From: a virus
Virus record (IMG/VR): IMGVR_UViG_3300022221_000002
Coordinates: 1-46,408 of that record
DNA length: 46,408 bases
Strand: one strand, 5' to 3'
Notes under the pieces: generated by a model
What the model saw: the letters and a program-made list of their open reading frames with translations, nothing else
Database searches by the model: none
Told to the model about the DNA's origin: nothing
Translations under genes and position numbers: made by a program
In this document: positions 1 to 8,527 of the stretch, one piece after another
Layout of the letters: each line of letters starts with the position of its first letter
How positions within the stretch are numbered: the stretch's first letter is position 1

Positions 1-127
1 TTACTGAAGTTGTCCAAATATCAGAAGAACTTTCTGCATGAGTACATACAAGAAGAATTCTATCAGGCGATTCTTCTCCAAACGTACAACCATTCCATGT
101 ATAGGAGGATAGATTAGGCAAAGTCTG
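1..127. repeat. Left copy of 127-bp terminal direct repeat
   Basis: Bases 1-127 are identical to the last 127 bases of the window. 127 is a common maximum assembly k-mer, and a tail gene reads through the join without a frame change. I therefore take this as the overlap left when a circular or terminally redundant genome is linearised, not as a biological repeat. Confidence 0.95.
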
Positions 128-205
128 ATTTACTGAATATTGCCATTCAATTCTAGGAGGTTCTCCTCCCCCACCAAAACCAATGAGGTTAGTTAATTTA
201 AGCAT
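1..205 (-). CDS. Tail protein, 5' portion (gene continues at 45812-46408)
   Basis: This is the first part of a 224-residue protein cut by the contig ends. The ATG at 205-203 sits inside the stop region of the upstream tail-fibre gene (stop at 198-200), which is the same tight coupling seen elsewhere in this operon. The frame stays open through base 1 and continues into the fragment at the right end. The N-terminus contains a short glycine-rich stretch (residues 9-14), common in phage tail tip or fibre proteins. Function is inferred from position only. Confidence 0.8.
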   Translation of the reverse strand, partial: MLKLTNLIGFGGGGEPPRIEWQYSVNQTLPNLSSYTWNGCTFGEESPDRILLVCTHAESSSDIWTTSV

Positions 206-1430
206 CGTTTAAACTCGTTGTTCCATATTCAATAATAACACCATGCAATCTCGCCGGACTTGTATTAGTATCCGATACATTAACTGGATCACGATATATT
301 TGAAACACTACCCAATCACCTTCAGCCGGTGTACCAGCGATAGTAATAGCTGCTGTTTGTTCGGTTTCCTGTACATCACCAACTACAGAAGTATCAGCTG
401 CTGGCTCTTGTGCAGTTCCAAAAGCTGTTCCATCTATTACATCGTCATTAGATAACGCTACTGCTTGTATCCCCCAAATAACATCACCAGCTCCTACTGA
501 ACTCCATACAAAACGAGCTTGTACTGTACTTTCATCCCAGCCTTTAGGCATACGAATAGCTACTTGAGCATACCGTTGAACGTCAGCCTCAAAGTCCATA
601 GTCTTCAGCATTATCTTTTGTGTTGTGGTTTCAACAGCCGCTAAAGTAGCTCCACTTGTAGTTCTAGGTACAATGGCAAATGCTGGTACATAGATAGTTT
701 GTATTGTCACCCCCATAGCTGGATTTAAGAGAACCATATTGGTTCCGTCATACCTTAACTTTCCTTCGTGTCCTGCTGTTATATCTCCTACAGCAAGCGG
801 GTTCGATCCTTCCTTAACAATCGTCTTTGCGCCCAACGTGTTAATATTTATTGTTGGGGTTGTCGAAGTATTAGCGTTAGTAAATGTTAGGTTATATTCC
901 GCGCCTGTGTTATACGCAGTTAGGGCTGGCGATAGCGTGGCGGCATAGGTGTCTGTTCCAGAGGCAGTAATGTAATTAATACCTTTTTCAAATGTCCTTG
1001 CTCCACTTATTACTCTGTTATCTGACTCAAAGCCTTTATTAAGCACATTCCATTCATATCCGGCTACCCCACTACCGGTCTGTAGTAAAACATATTCATC
1101 TTGATTAAGTACTAATGTAGCAGCATTGTCAATTTTCTCAGTACCGTCAGGGGTAATTGTAACTGCACCAGCCCCAATGTTCTTAACTCTGAACATAAAC
1201 TCATCAGTATCAAGTCCAGAGATAGCTGCCGCTGGTAATGTTAAACCAAAGGCACTTGCACTATTAATCTCCAAGGTCTTATTCTGGTCTGTCAGTAATA
1301 ATGTATAAGGTGAATCACCAGCAACTTTATTATCAACAACGCCACTTAAACTATTAAAGTTTTGATCCATCTCAGCATGTGTTAATGCTGATCCCTTTGT
1401 ACCACGTAATGTTATATCTCTGCTTGCCAT
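198..1430 (-). CDS. Tail fibre protein
   Basis: This 410-residue protein begins with an N-terminal motif seen in many phage tail fibres: LTHAEMDQNFNSL at about residues 16-28, the 'LTxxExDxNFxxL' pattern that precedes fibre shafts. The rest is Thr/Gly/Ala/Asn-rich beta-strand sequence without enzyme motifs. It follows the 304-residue tail protein by 14 bases and overlaps the start of the next tail gene. It probably forms part of the host-recognition fibre. The receptor cannot be deduced. Confidence 0.75.
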   Translation of the reverse strand: MASRDITLRGTKGSALTHAEMDQNFNSLSGVVDNKVAGDSPYTLLLTDQNKTLEINSASAFGLTLPAAAISGLDTDEFMFRVKNIGAGAVTITPDGTEKIDNAATLVLNQDEYVLLQTGSGVAGYEWNVLNKGFESDNRVISGARTFEKGINYITASGTDTYAATLSPALTAYNTGAEYNLTFTNANTSTTPTININTLGAKTIVKEGSNPLAVGDITAGHEGKLRYDGTNMVLLNPAMGVTIQTIYVPAFAIVPRTTSGATLAAVETTTQKIMLKTMDFEADVQRYAQVAIRMPKGWDESTVQARFVWSSVGAGDVIWGIQAVALSNDDVIDGTAFGTAQEPAADTSVVGDVQETEQTAAITIAGTPAEGDWVVFQIYRDPVNVSDTNTSPARLHGVIIEYGTTSLNDA

Positions 1431-1444
1431 ATTTTATTTACCAG

Positions 1445-2359
1445 TTATAATGTAGTTGTGTCAACTAAAGTACGGTCTATTAAAAGTATTTCAAAATCCA
1501 CTGAAGCACTTGCTGTACCTGCGGCTGTCTTTTGAGCCAAGTAACCTAGATCAGTATATTGATCAAACGCACCCTTCCATGTTTTTGACTGATAGCTTTG
1601 ACCGCCTTCAATGCCGATAATCTCAGTAAAGGCTCTCATCGTCCCATCAAAAGTCGTTGTTATATCATTGGCATTAGGTCGCCTAAATCCAAACACATTA
1701 ACAGCTTTGTTAGATTCAGTAGAAACATTAGTTTCACCTAAGTACGCCACCTTACCTCTAGGGACGGTATAAGCCCCTATTTGGGTTTGCCCATGGGGTA
1801 TTCCTGTGTTAATGATTTTAGCCCATGTTACCCCTGCACCTGAATTACGAACAGTTATATTCCCTACATGAGAAGGAGTAGTTAAAGTTGCATAAGAACC
1901 AGACTTAGAAACATAAGCCCTAAAGACTCGTAACCATGTACCTGTAATAGGAACAGCGGTTAAACCATCAGTTGCATGAGCCGCTACAGAAACAGTTTGT
2001 AAATCCCAATTCGCATCTAGACCTTCTATTGTGAGTTCATGCATCCCTACATCATCTAAGGCATCTTGGGTGTCATCACTGACAAACTCCAAAGACTGTG
2101 CTGTTGTAGGGACTTGGTAGACCTCGCCATGAGCAATAACAGTAAAGGCGGTATTAGTGACGGCAATACTCGATCCAAACTTATCAACAACACTATGCCC
2201 GTCTATAAGACCCTTTTTAACTTCTAGTAGAAAGTCTTTATTCATATTCTCTTTAGCCCATTCATAGAAGTTATTAAACCAGAGTTTCCATATAGAATCA
2301 CTCTTACCATCCTCTTTAACTAAATCTACCACCGATGGTGGCGGCTCTAATTCTGCCAT
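1445..2359 (-). CDS. Tail protein, probable fibre adaptor or tail-tip component
   Basis: The product is 304 residues. Near the N-terminus, residues 20-38 (SDSIWKLWFNNFYEWAKEN) form an amphipathic aromatic helix of a kind found at the attachment end of phage fibres and adaptors. The remainder looks like beta-structured tail sequence with LDANWDLQTV and AHATDGLTAVPI segments. Its ATG overlaps the stop of the gp10-like gene by one base, so it is translated as part of the connector and tail block. It is called structural from position and composition; the exact role is unknown. Confidence 0.6.
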   Translation of the reverse strand: MAELEPPPSVVDLVKEDGKSDSIWKLWFNNFYEWAKENMNKDFLLEVKKGLIDGHSVVDKFGSSIAVTNTAFTVIAHGEVYQVPTTAQSLEFVSDDTQDALDDVGMHELTIEGLDANWDLQTVSVAAHATDGLTAVPITGTWLRVFRAYVSKSGSYATLTTPSHVGNITVRNSGAGVTWAKIINTGIPHGQTQIGAYTVPRGKVAYLGETNVSTESNKAVNVFGFRRPNANDITTTFDGTMRAFTEIIGIEGGQSYQSKTWKGAFDQYTDLGYLAQKTAAGTASASVDFEILLIDRTLVDTTTL

Positions 2360-4137
2360 TATAAGTTCCCAACACTAATATCTGCTTCTAATTCTTCAAC
2401 ATGAATCTGTTCTGATCCACTATATTCTATCTCTACGTTGCGTCTATTAAACCTACCACACCGTCTAGCGTAATCATATTCCTTACTACAATCAACTGTT
2501 CTACCTGTAGTAAATGAATCTTCATTACCATTAGCCCAACGAATAGTCATATTCTGTGTAGAAGAAGTCTTATCCATTACTGGTCTAATCTTATGCATAG
2601 TCTTATTACCATTAGTTCCACCATCGAACTGTCCTAATCTTGCCAACATCGTAATAGCAGCACCAGAAGAAACTGAATCAGTTATATAGCCATCAGCTAC
2701 ATAGGGTGTATTTTGAACTGTTACTGTATCACCAAAAGTTTCATCTACAATAGTTGCCTCTACTGTAGTAATACTTGAACCACCACCGTTGACTGTACTA
2801 ATTGTATATGTACCATCGTTACTGGTAGAACCAGATACGGTAATAGTTTCACCAGCACTAAACACACTAAACTTAGTACCTGTATTAGATATAGTCTGAG
2901 TGGCTGTAAAACTAATATCTACATCGGTAACAATGTCTGCACCTTCTACATAAACTTGTTCACCTACTGAATCTAATGGCGTTAAATCATCTTTAACAGT
3001 AAATAAATCACCATTAGTGTAAATACCTTCACCTACACGAGTAGTACTGCCTGAACGTATTTGCCAGTCAACTACTGGGAATTGAGTTAATCCACCAGCA
3101 ACTGTTTCCCACTCATACCATTTCTTAGCCGCTATATCGTAAACATATGTACTCTCTGTACTTATACCACCAGTATCTGTATAGAAAGTAATTATATAAA
3201 ACTTTTGACCTTGGGCACTAAAACCAGAACCTAATGCCTTATAACCATCCTTAGAGATAGCTTGAGTAAATAGAGAGTCCATAGAAGAGCTAGAAATCTT
3301 AGTAGGTACAAAATTAATCATCATATACCCACCGATATTACCATCAGGGTCAGAACCAAGGAAACATGTAATATCTCCATTCTCCCATACTGATAAGCCA
3401 TCAGCACATCCAATGTTATGGAATATATCAGAGCGTCTACTTAAAGGGGAACCTGAAGTATTAGCAGCATCATAGAAGAACTCTATTGTCCTACTTCCAA
3501 ATGCTACAATATGGTCATGGTGTTTACCTAGATAAACCCCCTCATCCTCTTCACGCTCTGCATTTATAAAGTTAAGGGCATTCCAAGAAGTGGGATTTTC
3601 TAAATCACAGTTATATATACTGCCGTCCCTGAACATGACGAATAGATAACCATCTAATACAGAACCACCATGTACTAAATCCCTATTCTTACTTGTAAGT
3701 CCAGTATCTTTAGGTGGGAAATCTACGTCTGTAATCTCTACTACAGAACCCCCGGGAGATATAACCCATCCTTGATTATTCTCTACATCAAGTAGTACTA
3801 GCTTACCACCTACCTCTGCAAACTTACATTTATCTGTGCCTGTTGTTATTGTTTGTGCGCTAGTTGCATAACCACCACGATATATAGTATCATCATTAAC
3901 AATATATCTATTTGTGTCAGTATCCCAATAATATATAGCTCTTCCTTTAGCTCCAGCAGACAGGGCACTAGCATCTTCAAATATGTCAATAGAAGGTCTT
4001 TGGGTTAATACTATTCTACTACCTGAGTTAGTTATAATACCATTAGTAATACCAGACTCTTTCTTAGACACAGAAGCACCTGAAATACCTCTCATATCAA
4101 GTGTAACATCTATTGGTAGTTTTACTAATTCACCCAT
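2359..4137 (-). CDS. P22 gp10-like packaged-DNA stabilisation (tail hub) protein
   Basis: This 592-residue protein lies directly after the gp4-like adaptor, the position of gp10 in P22-like phages. There it plugs the portal channel, keeps packaged DNA inside and anchors the tail needle. The start (RIVLTQRPS, residues 42-50) and the beta-rich repeats with aromatic residues (AIYYWDTDTNRY, GYLFVMFRDG) agree with a beta-propeller-like stabilisation protein. It is longer than P22 gp10 (about 470 residues). The extra C-terminal beta domain (residues 390-480, with SNDGTYTISTV) looks immunoglobulin-like. The family call rests on context and general similarity. Confidence 0.65.
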   Translation of the reverse strand: MGELVKLPIDVTLDMRGISGASVSKKESGITNGIITNSGSRIVLTQRPSIDIFEDASALSAGAKGRAIYYWDTDTNRYIVNDDTIYRGGYATSAQTITTGTDKCKFAEVGGKLVLLDVENNQGWVISPGGSVVEITDVDFPPKDTGLTSKNRDLVHGGSVLDGYLFVMFRDGSIYNCDLENPTSWNALNFINAEREEDEGVYLGKHHDHIVAFGSRTIEFFYDAANTSGSPLSRRSDIFHNIGCADGLSVWENGDITCFLGSDPDGNIGGYMMINFVPTKISSSSMDSLFTQAISKDGYKALGSGFSAQGQKFYIITFYTDTGGISTESTYVYDIAAKKWYEWETVAGGLTQFPVVDWQIRSGSTTRVGEGIYTNGDLFTVKDDLTPLDSVGEQVYVEGADIVTDVDISFTATQTISNTGTKFSVFSAGETITVSGSTSNDGTYTISTVNGGGSSITTVEATIVDETFGDTVTVQNTPYVADGYITDSVSSGAAITMLARLGQFDGGTNGNKTMHKIRPVMDKTSSTQNMTIRWANGNEDSFTTGRTVDCSKEYDYARRCGRFNRRNVEIEYSGSEQIHVEELEADISVGNL

Positions 4138-4139
4138 TA

Positions 4140-4847
4140 TTATCTCATTCTCTCTGGTTGAAAGAAGATAGAAGCATCTTCAGTATCCCAATCAAGTACT
4201 TTTTCTTTAATCTCATCTGCTTCAAACTTAAGGAATCTACGTGTCTGGAGGCCAAGACCATATTCAGGAGCTAGTCGTACTGCTAGGCCATACTTAACAG
4301 CTTCATACCATTCTTGAGGTATTTCAAAATCATTTGTAGAAGCGTCCATATCATCTATAGGTTTATGATATAGTAAATGTATAGTAGAGTTACTAGCAAA
4401 GTCAGAATCTGGGGCTGGCCATACATTTAATACAGAGTTAGTTAATTGAGGGTCAAAGTAATAGTTAGATGGAGTACCCTGAGTATTCTTATCGGAAAGT
4501 TTATAATACTCCTCCCTACTTAATCGGGTTAAGGGGACATCAATTACTGTAGAAGTCTCCCTACGATAGGCTTCTATAATTCGTAAAGGTCTTTCCCCCA
4601 CATTAGCCGCCCCTAGGTTGTACTGATATATACCAGCTACAGGCGTAAGGTCATAACTTCTGATTTGCCATAATTGTAACCCATCTGCTTGCCACGCTTT
4701 AAGCATCATGTTAAGAGCTTCAGATGCATTACTTATTTCTGTAGGAGTTGGGTCTTCATCAATAATACCAACACCAATCAGCCGTAGGGAGGCTTTGATT
4801 AATGTATCACGATCTACAGAAAAGGTTGTATCACCACTCGTTGCCAT
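4140..4847 (-). CDS. P22 gp4-like head-to-tail adaptor
   Basis: The product is 235 residues. The segment RLIGVGIIDEDPTPTE followed by EALNMMLKAWQADGLQLW (about residues 22-59) matches the helical core of the P22_Tail-4 family, the first ring that docks below the portal after packaging and closes the head. The gene ends two bases before the gp10-like gene, which is the conserved gene order. Some P22-type gp4 proteins carry lytic activity, but no catalytic glutamate context is recognisable here. Confidence 0.75.
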   Translation of the reverse strand: MATSGDTTFSVDRDTLIKASLRLIGVGIIDEDPTPTEISNASEALNMMLKAWQADGLQLWQIRSYDLTPVAGIYQYNLGAANVGERPLRIIEAYRRETSTVIDVPLTRLSREEYYKLSDKNTQGTPSNYYFDPQLTNSVLNVWPAPDSDFASNSTIHLLYHKPIDDMDASTNDFEIPQEWYEAVKYGLAVRLAPEYGLGLQTRRFLKFEADEIKEKVLDWDTEDASIFFQPERMR

Positions 4848-4849
4848 AT

Positions 4850-5215
4850 TTATATAGTCCCATCATCGGTACTAAACGTACCGTTATCAACATAACCATT
4901 ATCATTAGTATCTACATGTTCGCCCTCAGAGGTGGCTGTAGTATTTTCAGCATTGGGGAAAGTGTTACCGCCTATATCTGTATTAGCACCATTAGCCTGT
5001 TGACCTGCATCTTCAGGTCTTACGAAAGGTACTGATGGATCTTCCTTAGTCCCTCTGAAGAAGTCAGCAGGGTGTCTAGCTTCCCAATCTTCTTCACAAA
5101 CATATAAACCATCCCAACGCTTTTTAATATCTGAGGATTTATACTTAAAGCCACATACCTGACATAGGACATTCCATTGTCCGTGTTTGTACGTGTTTTG
5201 TTTACCCTGTCTCAT
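4850..5215 (-). CDS. Small zinc-ribbon-like protein of the connector region
   Basis: This 121-residue protein has C18-x2-C21 and C40 in its N-terminal half (CQVCGFKYKS ... YVCEEDWEARHP), consistent with a metal-bound turn, and an acidic Asn/Gly/Thr-rich disordered tail. Small proteins with the WDGLYVCxxDWExRHP pattern occur near connector genes in many podoviruses; this statement is from memory of the family. A clear ribosome binding site (GGAAGG) precedes the ATG. The function is unknown, possibly virion assembly. Confidence 0.7.
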   Translation of the reverse strand: MRQGKQNTYKHGQWNVLCQVCGFKYKSSDIKKRWDGLYVCEEDWEARHPADFFRGTKEDPSVPFVRPEDAGQQANGANTDIGGNTFPNAENTTATSEGEHVDTNDNGYVDNGTFSTDDGTI

Positions 5216-5306
5216 GACCTACCTTCCATACTCACTGTTCACTTTGTGATACTCGGACATAAGACCATTTCAGGTTTAATGCTGTATAAAATTACGCTTG
5301 AATCAA

Positions 5307-5558
5307 TCATAAATTCACCGTCAGACGCTCTCTAATGAGCCTGTGAGCCTCTTTAGCGTGTTCAGGTGTCATATGGTTGGTTTTACCATCAAACGCCTCT
5401 CCTGCGTAATGAAGGGATGTTAAAGAGTGTCCACCGTCATTACAGGAGGTTAGCTCAAAGTCGTAGCCTAATTCCTGATAAACGTCTTTTGCTACCAATA
5501 GGGCGATAACAAGCTGTGGGCTGAAATCATTAACTCTCACTGTATTTTTAAGCCTCAT
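5307..5558 (-). CDS. Truncated M15-type peptidase-like protein (endolysin paralogue)
   Basis: This 83-residue protein aligns along its length with the first three quarters of the late M15 peptidase at 39296-39601. Shared features are VRVN near the N-terminus, then TS, H-S-x2-SLHY-x-G-x-A-x-D. The first zinc-ligand His and the Asp region are kept, but the C-terminal HIHIEF block with the last ligand is missing because a stop codon intervenes. It is therefore either a degenerated peptidase or a tail-associated domain without hydrolysis. Its ATG overlaps the stop of the 36-residue gene before it (ATGA), which argues that it is translated. Confidence 0.65.
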   Translation of the reverse strand: MRLKNTVRVNDFSPQLVIALLVAKDVYQELGYDFELTSCNDGGHSLTSLHYAGEAFDGKTNHMTPEHAKEAHRLIRERLTVNL

Positions 5559-5665
5559 TTATAGCCTGCCTCTGCAAAGAGTATCCAAGGATTCTCGATT
5601 GTGTTTAAAACGCAAATCCCGTCTTTTAAGACAACCCCTTGACCGTTATTTAATCTGATTATCAT
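5555..5665 (-). CDS. 36-residue protein between tailspike and M15-like gene
   Basis: This short ORF is coupled on both sides. Its ATG shares an ATGA with the stop of the 599-residue tailspike gene, and its own TGA shares an ATGA with the start of the M15-like gene. The product starts MIIRLNNGQG and ends FAEAGYK, with no membrane segment or metal motif. The double overlap is strong evidence of translation. The function is unknown, and a small tail accessory is possible from position. Confidence 0.65.
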   Translation of the reverse strand: MIIRLNNGQGVVLKDGICVLNTIENPWILFAEAGYK

Positions 5666-7461
5666 AGATTCACCGGATGGAAAGGGGAGTGAGTAGATTG
5701 ATTGCCACCTGCATCTGTGTCGAAATCAGCGATAGGCTCTCCGTTCTTTCCCGTAGGATTGCCACCTGCCCAATTTTTACTGCCTTGACCAAGCAAAACA
5801 GAGGTTGATGAAGGGGTGAAGTTAGTCAAATCCTCGAAGCCGAATCCTGCTATGTTGGTAACATCTGTAACGTAAGGCGAATAACCAGCGTCAGCCGTAC
5901 CATTATGGTAATTATTTGTGCCGCTGTCTGTTAAATCAGCGTCAGCCGTACCAGCCCCGTACTCCATCGCGGGATAGCTTTCGTCCGAACACACAACCAC
6001 CACACCATTTAAAGTCAATTTATTGCCTGCGTTACTATTTTGGTCTTTCACCCCTGCAACATTATTATTTTCATGGTATATAGTACCGTTAGTTGCTACT
6101 AAATCCCCATTTTTAGTATTCTCTGTATGTAGGCTTAATCCAGACCCATTTTGAGAGCCAGAACAAGTGAACCCATGAATGGTTAAATTGCCGCCCGTAG
6201 TCTGAAAATGGTCATCGTAAATATCTTCTGATAACGCGCCATAACAAGTCATCGAGCCTGTACTTGCGGCTGTATCTTGCACAAAAAACCCTTTAGGATG
6301 ATCTGTCCCGCCTGCCGCTTGATTTCCGTAAGTCCTACGAGCAATAGGCTGACGGTTAACTTGGCTACCTGTGCCGATCACAGTGAAGTTGAGAAAGTAA
6401 TTATCTTCACAAGTTACATTACTTGTTGTTGTTGTGCCTGTTGAGGTCACTATCCCGCGATAAAACCCTGTAAAAGTACAATTCCTAAGTGATGTCACGC
6501 TTGTATCGGTTACTCCATTGACTAATCGTTGCGCGTAAACAGGGTTATTGAATACTGTTATATCTTCACCGGCGGCTAATTGATAGTAAAGGTGATTCTC
6601 TGTAGCTGATGTTCCGACTGTATGCCAGAATTTACCCGCAGAAATAACACCCAAAGAAGCCGCCTTGTATCGTATTGATCTATCAGATCCAATCCAAACA
6701 GCCCTTGAAGGATTACCAGCCGCGTTTCTCGGTAAAGGGGTGTAGTAAATATCACCAGAATACTGTCTCCATGTAGATTCAAACTCCACATCACCAAACT
6801 GAATCCATGCCTTTTTACCTGCTGGAAATACAGCATCAAAACGAACTGTATCACTTACGGTAGTACCTGAATCCTCAACAACCACTAAGTCAGTGACGAT
6901 TTCTTCCCATGTCCCGCCTGTGTCGGATATGACATAATTATCAGCCGCAGAAGGTAATGTCCCTTGCCATGCTTGTGTGGTGAAATTAAAATAATTACCC
7001 GTTATTGTATTCTTTACTTCGATCCTTGCGTTGACCGTACCTGCCTCGGTTTTAACAATCAACCTCTGACGATAACGACTATCCCTAGGTAATACTCGAT
7101 CTGTCCTCATTCGACCAAGAGCCACACCATCATTATAAGCGCAAGCAGAACCCACTAATTGCCCTGTGGTGTAAACAAAAGTATTCTCAGTCCAGTTAGT
7201 TGAAGCAGATTGAAACCAGTGATCTTCTTCTTGATAACGTATTATCCCGCCTTCTACGCAGTTGCCAGCACCATCATAAACCCCTCCGTTATAAATAAGA
7301 CTTAAACTACCATCTGGTTGCCCAAGGCAAGTGTCGACATTGATAATGGTATCACCGGCACTAGCTTGTAATTCTGCCATGCGTAGATATTTATATGGAG
7401 AGCCAGAGCTACCATCACCTAAGATAGTCCCTGTGGACTCGCTAAAGTAGATAATAGCCAT
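5662..7461 (-). CDS. Beta-helix tailspike-like protein
   Basis: The product is 599 residues. From about residue 290 onward it shows repeated short beta turns (NCTFTGFYRGI, NVTCEDNYFLNF, NLTIHGFTCSGS, NGTIYHENNNV, KLTLNGVVVV) typical of right-handed parallel beta-helices of the pectate-lyase/tailspike type. The N-terminal half is another beta-rich region. Such proteins bind and often cleave capsule or O-antigen. No specific catalytic residues can be assigned. The gene sits between head-decoration and connector genes rather than with the fibres, and together with the two small genes downstream it forms a coupled cassette. Confidence 0.7.
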   Translation of the reverse strand: MAIIYFSESTGTILGDGSSGSPYKYLRMAELQASAGDTIINVDTCLGQPDGSLSLIYNGGVYDGAGNCVEGGIIRYQEEDHWFQSASTNWTENTFVYTTGQLVGSACAYNDGVALGRMRTDRVLPRDSRYRQRLIVKTEAGTVNARIEVKNTITGNYFNFTTQAWQGTLPSAADNYVISDTGGTWEEIVTDLVVVEDSGTTVSDTVRFDAVFPAGKKAWIQFGDVEFESTWRQYSGDIYYTPLPRNAAGNPSRAVWIGSDRSIRYKAASLGVISAGKFWHTVGTSATENHLYYQLAAGEDITVFNNPVYAQRLVNGVTDTSVTSLRNCTFTGFYRGIVTSTGTTTTSNVTCEDNYFLNFTVIGTGSQVNRQPIARRTYGNQAAGGTDHPKGFFVQDTAASTGSMTCYGALSEDIYDDHFQTTGGNLTIHGFTCSGSQNGSGLSLHTENTKNGDLVATNGTIYHENNNVAGVKDQNSNAGNKLTLNGVVVVCSDESYPAMEYGAGTADADLTDSGTNNYHNGTADAGYSPYVTDVTNIAGFGFEDLTNFTPSSTSVLLGQGSKNWAGGNPTGKNGEPIADFDTDAGGNQSTHSPFHPVNL

Positions 7462-7931
7462 TAGATTCCTTGAGTGATAGCAACTATTTGTGTGTCTAAG
7501 GCAACCGCATTAGCTACTGCATAATGAGTAGCGAGAGCAGGGACACCTAAAATCTGGGCTGATTGCGAACCTACATCAGCAGAAGCACCTATATAATGAC
7601 CCGTAGTGGCTGCTCCTGCTGCTATGGTTAAATTAGCCTCCGCATCGGCAGCACTTGTGCCAAAAGCTACTCTTATAGCTTCTGTGGTTGCACCTTGGTT
7701 TGCAAAGTAGACCCTACCAGCGCCTAATTTAACACCAGTGGCAAGAGCGACTGATTGTGCTGTACCATCCATTGTTAGGTCTGCGTCATATTGAGAGGGC
7801 TTAAAGCCATCCATTGTATGACTCGCCCCACCTGTGCTTTTAATATTCTCTAATGCGGGTTTAGTTGTACCATCTGATTGTGTAATTGTAGCTGTTGTAG
7901 ATTCAGCGACCATCTTACTGTTCATAGCCAT
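7461..7931 (-). CDS. Small virion protein (decoration or spike-associated)
   Basis: I place the start at the ATG at 7931, because GAGGAA lies 7-8 bases upstream of it. An upstream in-frame ATG at 7982 has no ribosome site. The 156-residue product is Ala/Thr/Gly-rich and acidic, with a sequence (TIAAGAATTGHYIGA, ILGVPALATHYAVAN) typical of beta-rich head or spike proteins. It overlaps the tailspike start by one base, so the two may be produced at linked levels. A role in head decoration or spike attachment is inferred only. Confidence 0.55.
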   Translation of the reverse strand: MAMNSKMVAESTTATITQSDGTTKPALENIKSTGGASHTMDGFKPSQYDADLTMDGTAQSVALATGVKLGAGRVYFANQGATTEAIRVAFGTSAADAEANLTIAAGAATTGHYIGASADVGSQSAQILGVPALATHYAVANAVALDTQIVAITQGI

Positions 7932-7981
7932 TTGTATTTCCTCATAGTTAGATAGCCCTTGATTGAAGCTATCGACCCGCA

Positions 7982-7999
7982 ACAGGCAGCAATGCCTGT
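7982..7999 (-). terminator. Hairpin between two virion genes (weak terminator or attenuator)
   Basis: There is a perfect 6-bp stem ACAGGC/GCCTGT with a 6-base loop, lying between the 145-residue virion gene and the next gene. There is no long U-run after it. It may tune the drop in expression after the capsid genes or protect the 3' end of the capsid mRNA. Confidence 0.4.
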
Positions 8000-8027
8000 G
8001 TAGGTGACAACATTATTTAATTACTTA

Positions 8028-8465
8028 TTATGCTGGTGTAATAGATGCAGCAGTCAAGAAGTTACCAGTAACAAAAATACTAGTACCATCAGACCATAGA
8101 TCAAGATAATCACCAACATTCTCAACACCGTCTTCTAAAGTAAGAGTAGTTGCACCAGCTACATCTTGAACAGCACCAGCCTCAATAATACAACCTTCCA
8201 TAATAGCCGCAGGAGCAGTAATTACGAAATCAGTTGTGAAGGCAGCACCAACAGTAAATTTACAAGACCAGCCTTTAGTAGCTGCTGGTAAGGTGATTGC
8301 AAAGCCAGTACCTCCATCAAGGATATAGCTTTGACCATTTGATTCATCAGCAGTTAATGTTCTAGCGGCTGAAAGACCGCCAACATCAGTTGATAAAAGT
8401 GCAGAACTTGCACCAAGTTTAATAGGGCCAGAAAAGTGTGTTCCGACCGGATAATTAGTAGGCAT
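8028..8465 (-). CDS. Head decoration-like or minor virion protein
   Basis: This 145-residue protein is rich in Ala, Thr and Gly. It starts MPTNYPVGTHFSGPIKLG, and the rest reads as a beta-sandwich (SYILDGGTGFAITLPAATKGW). Similar 'ITLPAA' segments occur in fibre and decoration domains, including the N-terminal part of the tail fibre at 198-1430. It has a GGAGA ribosome site and lies downstream of the major capsid gene, separated only by a homing endonuclease. The likely role is capsid surface decoration, but a fibre role is not excluded. Confidence 0.55.
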   Translation of the reverse strand: MPTNYPVGTHFSGPIKLGASSALLSTDVGGLSAARTLTADESNGQSYILDGGTGFAITLPAATKGWSCKFTVGAAFTTDFVITAPAAIMEGCIIEAGAVQDVAGATTLTLEDGVENVGDYLDLWSDGTSIFVTGNFLTAASITPA

Positions 8466-8488
8466 ATTATTTTCTCCTTCCCATGTCT

Positions 8489-8502
8489 GGGAGTCAACTC
8501 CC
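8489..8502 (-). terminator. Small hairpin upstream of the 145-residue virion gene
   Basis: GGGAGT and ACTCCC form a perfect 6-bp stem with a 2-base loop, which is tight for RNA. It sits in the 60-base gap after the homing-endonuclease gene. It could be an attenuator or processing site on the capsid transcript. There is no U-run, so strong termination is unlikely. Confidence 0.3.
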
Positions 8503-8527
8503 GTCTTTCAGGGATCTATAATTAAAA

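Noticed and set aside
1-127. 127-base repeat as a physical direct terminal repeat like T7
   Set aside because: Its length equals a common assembler k-mer and it lies inside a coding gene; T7-type repeats are usually non-coding and longer. An assembly overlap is more likely.
5216-5306. 14-codon ORF (MSEYHKVN...) between the M15-like and connector genes
   Set aside because: No ribosome site is seen and the length is too short to support without conservation.
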